This document shows positions 57,735 to 64,000 of a stretch of DNA of 64,000 nucleotides, one piece after another; the stretch's first letter is position 1, and each line of letters starts with the position of its first letter. The translations under genes were made by a program, and so were the position numbers. Below the pieces are notes generated by a model. It searched no databases and was not told the DNA's origin. It was given only the letters and a program-made list of their open reading frames with translations. Source of the DNA: Macrotis lagotis (taxonomy: Eukaryota > Chordata > Mammalia > Peramelemorphia > Peramelidae); NCBI RefSeq assembly GCF_037893015.1, contig NC_133660.1, positions 167,030,363 through 167,094,362 of the forward strand, given 5' to 3'.

Positions 57735-58500
57735 ATGCAGCTTCAAGCAGAGAGAAGAGAATCTGCTATGGAACTCGAGAGAGGTATAGCCCAGTTGGCC
57801 CATATAGCAGAAAGACGCTATTACAATGACCCTTATCAGAAAGGGCTTCTAGGTCTTGTAGTAACTGTACTTGCCTTTGCCACACATGTATGCCATATAT
57901 ATGTACTTTTCTACTGATGTACTCCAAGTATATTTTTTTGAAAAATGTTTTTGTACTTATGGTACTCATTATGCCATCTTAGTTTGCCAAGAGTTAAATG
58001 ATTCTACTGGTGTATTGTTGATGGGAAGTATACAGGACTTCTGAGATACGGTAGTAGGAACTTGATCCACAAATTACCCTAAAACCTGAGGTAATAATTA
58101 CCTTCTCCAAACCTAACTGTTGTCATTGCTCTAATGATTACACTTCTAATTCAACTTGGATTTTGGGATGAAAAGAGGTACTTGTAAGCCACTGAACATT
58201 TCATTAAATGAGATTGACCTTGCCTTAGCAGCAGGCATAAGCCACAAAGATATAATTGAATTTATTTTTAGTTATGGAAGGTACAGCCTTCCTTACCTTT
58301 TCATAAAAAAGTATCTTATCAGAAGGTCATTATTATTTGGCAATGTGAGGCATCTTAGGCAACCAATAAATCTGCGAAGTCTTTATTGCTTATGTTTGGT
58401 ATTTTTTTTATCTTCTTATATGAACAGAAAACTGTGTCAGGTAAGTCAGGACCAATTAGATCCTAGAGTAGCTTTATCTTCTTTTAGTTAAAACCTCCCC
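57735..58500 (+). other. Unclassified segment with two open stretches and a donor-like site
   Basis: 57735-57917 stays open for 60 codons (MELERGIAQLAHIAERRYYN in its middle) and ends in a hydrophobic stretch. 58156-58491 stays open for 111 codons. CAG/GTAAGT at 58440/58441 fits the donor consensus perfectly. I recognise no protein family and cannot call a gene; an old retrocopy, an LTR or a non-coding RNA are alternatives. Confidence 0.25.
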
Positions 58501-58670
58501 TGTGTTGCAAATGGGAATCTCAGCTCCATCAGGAAATTGCTGGTCCTATCACACAGATTTGTGAGTACAAATGTAAGTTGGGGGATAATCCCAGAGGGAA
58601 ATTGTTAAAAGATATCAATAAAGAAGGTTTCTTTTAAAAAATGTTATGCAAGATCATTTCTTCTTGGGTA

Positions 58671-58672
<2 letters not shown>

Positions 58673-58703
<31 letters not shown>

Positions 58704-58780
58704 CATATATTTGTATATATATGTACTATATATATATATATTGATTTTTATATATATATATATATGTGTATGTGTGTGTT
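58673..58780. repeat. (TA)n/(TG)n microsatellite
   Basis: Interrupted TA arrays ending in TATGTGTATGTGTGTG. Confidence 0.95.
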
Positions 58781-58861
58781 ATGATATGACTGAAACAAAT
58801 GACTAGTCCATTTGCAGTTTAGTAAATAGTAATTGCTCAAGTACAGGAAAAAAAACCATGA

Positions 58862-59012
58862 TGGGGTGGCTAGGTGGTGCAGTGGATAGAGCACCGGCCC
58901 TGGAGTTAGGAGTACCTGAGTTCAAATTTGGCCTCAGACACTTAATAATTATCTAGCTGTGTGGCCTTGGGCAAGACACTTTAACCCCACTTGCCTTGCA
59001 AAAACTTAAAAA
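58862..59012 (+). mobile_element. CORE-SINE (WSINE1-like), full length
   Basis: Sense copy from ATGGGGTGGCTAGGTGGTGC to an A-rich tail, followed by a (TATC)n tract at 59018-59050. Confidence 0.93.
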
Positions 59013-59344
59013 AAACTATAATCTATATCTATATCTATATATCTATAATCTGCACCTATTGTATGTATCTATTGTATGTCCAGGAGAAGGGGAAAATCCA
59101 TAATCTCTGGGGTTACATGGGTTTACAATTATGTGATTTATAGAAAATGTAATTCTTGAACTCCTGTCCTCTAATTGGAGAAGAGGAATTTTTTGGATGT
59201 TGTGTTTCTAGTCAGAGAGGTCCTGCCTATCTTGGAATTTGTCTCATACTTTTGAGTTTAGGGCTCTCCTTCTTTGGTCAAAGAAGAGAAATCTCATCAG
59301 GAGGGAGAGAAATTTTCCCATTTAAAAATATAAATGTGATGGAA

Positions 59345-59470
59345 ATAATGTCCCAAAGATTAAATTCTGGTCTTAGCCCTACCACTAACTAACTGTTAAT
59401 TCCTGGGACTCTGCAAAATTAAGAAATTGTATGAGGTGATCTCTTAGGACCCTTGCAGCTTTAAAATGCT
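59345..59470 (+). repeat. MIR-like repeat, copy 2 of a local pair
   Basis: Sister of 57060-57190. Confidence 0.65.
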
Positions 59471-59859
59471 GTGAAACTGTGACTGTTGAGTTTAGAATCT
59501 ATCTGTTTTGACCTAAGAAACTGCTGCTTAGTTCAAAGACTAAACGTTTTCATTTCCATCTTCTCTTACGGTATTCCTTTTCAGCAGATGACAGTTTCAA
59601 ACATCTGTTGATGTTTTATTTTCCATTGAAATGTCTGAAATGAATAGAAGCTGAATGCAACGATTAATTGTGTTTTCCTTAATTAATTTCAACTGCAGAA
59701 AGGCCCTTATTTTTAAGTTACTCTTTTACTTGACAAATCTGTTTCAGTTTTAAAATCGGTTATCTGTCAAGCTTGGAAATACATTCTTATGCCATGTGAA
59801 AAATGTGCTGACTTCCCTCAGTAAATCTTAGCTACACTTTGTCATTAAATGTTTCTTTG
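59471..59859. other. CORIN intron 1, repeat-free candidate single-copy block
   Basis: No repeat was recognised. AT-rich homeobox-like motifs (CGATTAATTG, CCTTAATTAATTTC) occur near 59660-59690. It could be a conserved element, which cannot be judged without alignment. Confidence 0.35.
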
Positions 59860-60010
59860 TAGCTTATTGATATGATTTAGTTTATATATAAGGAGGGATT
59901 GATCTGGATACGCTCAAAATTTCCTTTTATCCCTGAAGTACTATGATTATTAGTAGACCTAATAGTATTATCATCATCATCATCACCATAAGTGCCAGCA
60001 TCATTATCAT
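59860..60010 (+). repeat. Local direct duplication, copy 1
   Basis: GGGATTGATCTGGATA, CTCAAAATTTCCTTTTA and AGACCTAATA, followed by a TCA-rich tract, recur in the same order at 60728-60900. Confidence 0.8.
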
Positions 60011-60049
60011 ATAAGGTCATAGACCTAGAACTAAAAAAGGCAGCTTTGC

Positions 60050-60190
60050 AGGCTGTCTAATCCAAACCCTTCATTTTTATATTTGAGGAAGTAGGTCCAG
60101 AGATGTGATTTGTCTAAGGCTCCACAGGTAGTGAATGACAGGGAAGATAGATACATAAACCAAGATTCCAGTGGTTTTCTCACTATATTA
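60050..60190 (-). repeat. MIR element
   Basis: Antisense MIR: TCCAAACCCTTCATTTTTATATTTGAGG, GATTTGTCTAAGGCTCCACAGG. Confidence 0.6.
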
Positions 60191-60727
60191 TACTGCCATT
60201 CAACAAATTCCATTTATGAGAGATGGAGCAGCTAGCTCTGTCATTCTTGTGCTTTCACTGTTTTAAAACATTTCCCTCAAACTTAATGTAACTTGGGACT
60301 CAAATATGTATAGAAAATTTATTTTATTACAGAGTTTGGTTAGACACTAAAAGAAGTGATTATAGTACACATTTTATTAATTTATGGGTTATATCTAGCA
60401 TGATGATAATTACTTCAATGAAATCAGAGGCAAATTTCTCCTCTAAAGAGAGACATAAAGAAAGTCACATTAACTATCTCCACCTAAAAAAGAATCTGTT
60501 CTTCTCTAAGATATTCTAATTGTCACAGAAATGAAATATATCACATTTATGTCTTTCAACTTGTCTTGCCTTCTATCTCCTAAACAGAAAGTCACAAAGC
60601 AATTGTATTTACTCTGGAAAGTAAAGCATTTGACTCAAGTTTTTTTAAACTTCTGAATAAAGGTAATGTTATTCTGAGATTTGAATAGGGAAAATTTTGT
60701 TATATGGAAAAATGTTTCTATGAGGAG

Positions 60728-60900
60728 AGTAGCATATTGATAAGATTTAGACACTTTTCTGGATAAGGAAGGGATTGATCTGGATATCCTCAAAATTTCC
60801 TTTTAGTTCTGAAGTGCTATGAGTATAAATAGACCTAATAACACCACCATCATTATCATCATCACTACCATAACCATCAGCACTATCAATCAGGTTTCTA
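60728..60900 (+). repeat. Local direct duplication, copy 2
   Basis: Sister of 59860-60010, about 860 bases downstream. Confidence 0.8.
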
Positions 60901-61035
60901 GAGAACTCCTTGAAGAGATGCATGTAATAATTCTTCTCTCTTTCCTTACATTTTAAGATTTTTTCAGTTTTAGAATATGTAAGGTAGAAAGAAGAAATAA
61001 AATTTTCTTCCTTCCACATTTAAGCATTTTATTGA

Positions 61036-61108
61036 TTATTTATTTATTTATGCATGTATGCATGTATTTATTTATTTGTTTGTTTATTTGTTTATTTATT
61101 TATTTTAG
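61036..61108. repeat. (TTTA)n microsatellite
   Basis: Imperfect TTTA/TTTG/TGCA tetranucleotide array. Confidence 0.95.
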
Positions 61109-61964
61109 TGACAGCTATGGAAAGGAGCTCAGGACAAGGAATTACTTTATAAGGCTCTCTGGATATCCAGTGCTGGAGGCAAAATGCTGAAAGTTACCTT
61201 TGATGAATGTCCTCACACACTGTTCTAATAAATCATGGTACCTCCATAAACTGTTTTAAACTGAATATTGGCTCTCTATCACTTGACATTTTTGAATAGA
61301 CGAAGGGGCAGAGCCACCAAGAAAATTTGACAATTTTGACTGCTCAGTCTTCCTTTGTACTTTAATGTGCATCCATTCTGGGAATGTGTGACTATGAAGT
61401 TTTGTGGACTGCTTGATGCCTTTGCTGTTACTTTTCAAAGGGAAAACTGGTCACAGCTAAGGGGTTATTGGAAGCAGAATCATATTCTGGTGTGAAGTGA
61501 GTGATTTAGTTTAGAAAAAGTCCACAAGTTATTCAAACTTGCTCTGCTTCAGTTAAATGCCAGAAAACTGGATAAAAAAGCCTTACTGAAAACCAGATGC
61601 TTGCTCCTAATACCCTTGGGATGAAAGAAAACAAACAGTGCAACAAAAGACATTTGACTTCAGCATATTTTACTGATGGGTTTATTTGAAGACATCATGC
61701 TAATATTATATAGAATATATTATTTGAGGCATGACATTATCCTTTATTGAAAAAATTAACATGATTAGTTTTAGCAGTGTGTTAACAATTGAGATAATTA
61801 GCTAATGATTTAATGTTTGAATTGTTTTAGATGACGGAGAGATAACTTTGCTTTCATGGCCTCAGAGTTATTTGGATCAATGCATATCTGTTATCACTAC
61901 TAGAAAAATCAGTAAAATTGCATGACCAAAGACACGGTTTGTCTGCATTATAATCTTTGCATCT
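61109..61964. other. CORIN intron 1, unassigned
   Basis: No repeat or exon was recognised. Probably single-copy. Confidence 0.4.
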
Positions 61965-62560
61965 AATTCATCTCCCTATCTCTGGCTTCTTCACTTTCTA
62001 TTTTATCCTCCATACAGATGCCAAATTGATATTCCTCTGACCATGTCACTCCCCTGGTCAGTGAATCAAATATAAAACTCATATATTTAACATTTTAAAA
62101 ACCTTTGCAATCCAATTGCAACCCTAGTCTTTTAGCTACTTTATTCACTGTGATATTCTCTATGATCTAGTTAAACAGACCTACCTGATGTTTCTTATTT
62201 AAAGAAATTCTATTTTCTACAACTCTTCCTTTACTATTTCCCTTTTTTTCTCCATTTACTATGTTCCCTAAACTCAATTTCTCAATTGCATTGCTTAGAA
62301 CCTCTTGTTCCTTTCTTTGAAACTCAATTCGGTTACCATAACCTTAGATTCTTTCTGTTCACTGGCTCTTCTTGCTGGCCTCTCTCCAAGGTTTTTCTGT
62401 ATTTTTTTTCCTTGTCTTAACTTCCTGATGAAGATACTATAGTTCTTTAGAATGTAAACTCTTTGAGGGCTTGATTTTATAAATGTATCCCCAGAATTTA
62501 GCACTAATGGTCTGTTAATAAAAATGCTTACTAGCTCGAATAGGGAAAAACAACAAGTCA
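61965..62560 (+). repeat. L2-class LINE 3' part
   Basis: Sense order: CTGACCATGTCACTCCCCTGGTCAG, CTTCCTGATGAAG.., TTCTTTAGAATGTAAACTC, TTTGAGGGCTTGATTTTA, CCCCAGAATTTAGCAC. Confidence 0.65.
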
Positions 62561-62879
62561 TTAAGTGGGATCTTTGACTTATCTTTGACTTATCCTGAAG
62601 ATAGTGGGTAGTGATGATGGTTTTAGAGATGGGGAAGAAAATCTACTTGAAGCATTTCTGCCTCTTAGAGGTACAGATATAGAGGAGTGGTCAGGTCTTT
62701 GAGTATGGGAAATAGAAAGTATTTTAGGGAAAAGAATAGAAGAAACTATAGGAAGTTCTTGATACCCTAGGATGAATACGATATTGAAAAATATTAGAGA
62801 GTATCCAACTTCTGGATAAATCAAGCAAAATCTTACTCTTACTCTTACTATCACCTTAGGTAAAAACAAATGATAAGAT

Positions 62880-62995
62880 TAAAAAATAAATCTTTGGACT
62901 CCTGTTCAGCAGAAATTTCTTTGGGAACCAATATTTTTTGGTAGATTTAATTAGTGATGATCATGTGATTTCTTATTGAATTCAGATTTTAAAAT
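62880..62995 (+). repeat. Local direct duplication, copy 1
   Basis: ATTTAATTAGTGATGATCATGTGATTTC and CAGATTTTAAAATCATATTTAAAATAA-like sequence matches 63240-63370 in order and spacing. Confidence 0.75.
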
Positions 62996-63239
62996 CATAT
63001 TTAAAAATAATTTAGAGAAATACTGAACCACATAACTAACCAAAAATAAATACTTCAGAGGTACTTCAGTGACCTTATAATTTCACTGGCATGGACATAG
63101 TCTTTATCAAAGCAGATTGCAATCTTTCTATGCCTTCTCACTTTGTGTAATTTTTGTCCTAACAGTTTCCTACATATACAGACATCTCGAGTAAATACTA
63201 CTGCATCACCAACATAGGCAAATGAAATGATAAAATTAA

Positions 63240-63370
63240 AATATAAACCTGTGTTTATTATTAAATCTGTTCAGAATTTCCCTAGGGCATAGTATAGATA
63301 AATTTAATTAGAGATGATCTTATGATTTTTTTAAACTCAGATTTTAAATTCACATATAAAATAAATATTA
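63240..63370 (+). repeat. Local direct duplication, copy 2
   Basis: Sister of 62880-62995, about 360 bases downstream. Confidence 0.75.
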
Positions 63371-64000
63371 CAGAAAAACTGCCAAAAAGGATCTACTCCT
63401 GTCTTCTAAGGACTTTGCTGCTGTGGAATATGAGGACAATACTCAGGTTCTCTGCCTATTTTCTCTCCTTTTTGGTATGTGAACAACATAGATTATTTTC
63501 TAGCTCATTGATAATTATATTCTCTATTAAAATAATTAATAACAATACTGTCTTAATTCAAGGGAAATTAAAGAAGACACAGGAAAGCATTGAATATTTG
63601 AATAGAAGAAATTAACCAGAAAATGATATATCTTAAATATATTTAATGCAATGAACACATACAGAATAATTGTTAGAATTTTTTAAAAGACCTGGGGCTT
63701 TGTGAGAGATTAGAATAAATTTAAAAAACTTTCATTTAAGGAATTCATTTTTCCTGCTAAGTGTAAATATTGTAGAAGTCATTCAAAGAGGGAATCATGA
63801 ATCTATCAGGGACCTTCAGAGACCAGAAATTGGAGGAAAAACTGGAATTCTATTAATAACTGTCAGGACCTTAATAAGATCAAGCATAGGTAAAGTCAAA
63901 CTGGCAGGAGGTCTTTTCCACAATGACTGGGGTTCTTCTTTCAGGGATGGAAAGATTCTATTTAGTATTCTATCAAAGAGCATAGTATATTGCTATTTTA
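63371..64000. other. CORIN intron 1, window end
   Basis: No repeat or exon was recognised. Confidence 0.4.

Larger units (their letters stand above)
36398..64000 (+). other. CORIN: CORIN intron 1 (continues past window)
   Basis: No sequence resembling the next corin coding segment (the membrane-spanning region, LLRFLLLVLIPC in human) was found on the + strand up to the window end, so intron 1 exceeds 27.6 kb. Long first introns are normal for CORIN. The contents are listed separately. Confidence 0.7.

Noticed and set aside
1173..59012. tRNA-like A and B boxes at many sites
   Set aside because: They are the heads of CORE-SINEs; none can fold into a complete tRNA with an anticodon arm, so no tRNA genes are called.
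36398..64000. Search for CORIN exon 2 (membrane-spanning segment)
   Set aside because: No stretch with the expected hydrophobic LLRFLLLVLIPC-like coding and splice sites was found; intron 1 continues beyond the window.
1..64000. CRISPR arrays, operons, prophage or defence islands
   Set aside because: No regularly spaced identical repeats with unique spacers and no bacterial-type genes; the content is ordinary vertebrate intronic and intergenic DNA.

Overview
The window is nuclear DNA of a marsupial. It holds the 3' half of NFXL1 and the first coding exon of CORIN, both on the + strand, in a background made mostly of interspersed repeats. Marsupial origin rests on about two dozen copies of a tRNA-headed CORE-SINE of about 150 bp (5' GGGGCGGCTAGGTGGCGCAGTGG..., internal GGTTCAAATCC box, tail ending GCCTTGCAAAAACCTAAAA), plus RTE-tailed SINEs and L1/HAL1, CR1/L3, L2 and MIR remnants typical of marsupials. 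The SINE tail form suggests an Australian lineage (dasyurid, macropod or koala type) rather than opossum; that is inference.

Layout. 1-20255: seven coding exons of NFXL1 encoding the last 265 residues, with textbook splice sites and intact reading frame, ending in a C-terminal transmembrane segment and a TGA at 20253. The introns hold SINEs, L1 remnants, an RPL27A processed pseudogene with an odd GC-rich flank (6109-6815), and a HAL1-like element (7755-10560). 20256-about 21400: NFXL1 3' UTR. 21400-35800: intergenic, dominated by a nest of L1/HAL1 fragments in both orientations (22.9-32.0 kb). 35930-37140: CpG island with the CORIN promoter and first coding exon (36323-36397, 25 codons, donor GTAAGG). 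36398-64000: CORIN intron 1, which continues past the window end; I find no second CORIN exon. It holds SINEs, L1, CR1/L3, L2 and MIR copies, several microsatellites and a few local duplications.

The two genes are head-to-tail, NFXL1 upstream of CORIN, as in human 4p12. They are not known to act together: NFXL1 is an NF-X1-type zinc-finger protein with a membrane tail, while CORIN is the cardiac transmembrane serine protease that activates pro-atrial natriuretic peptide. I see no prokaryotic, CRISPR or defence-type system here. The points most worth checking are the possible in-frame upstream start of CORIN, the G-rich 7-bp minisatellite next to its first exon, an inverted and permuted duplication at 49.6-51.7 kb, the intron-like flank of the RPL27A retrocopy, and the antisense bias of L1 and SINE insertions inside both genes.
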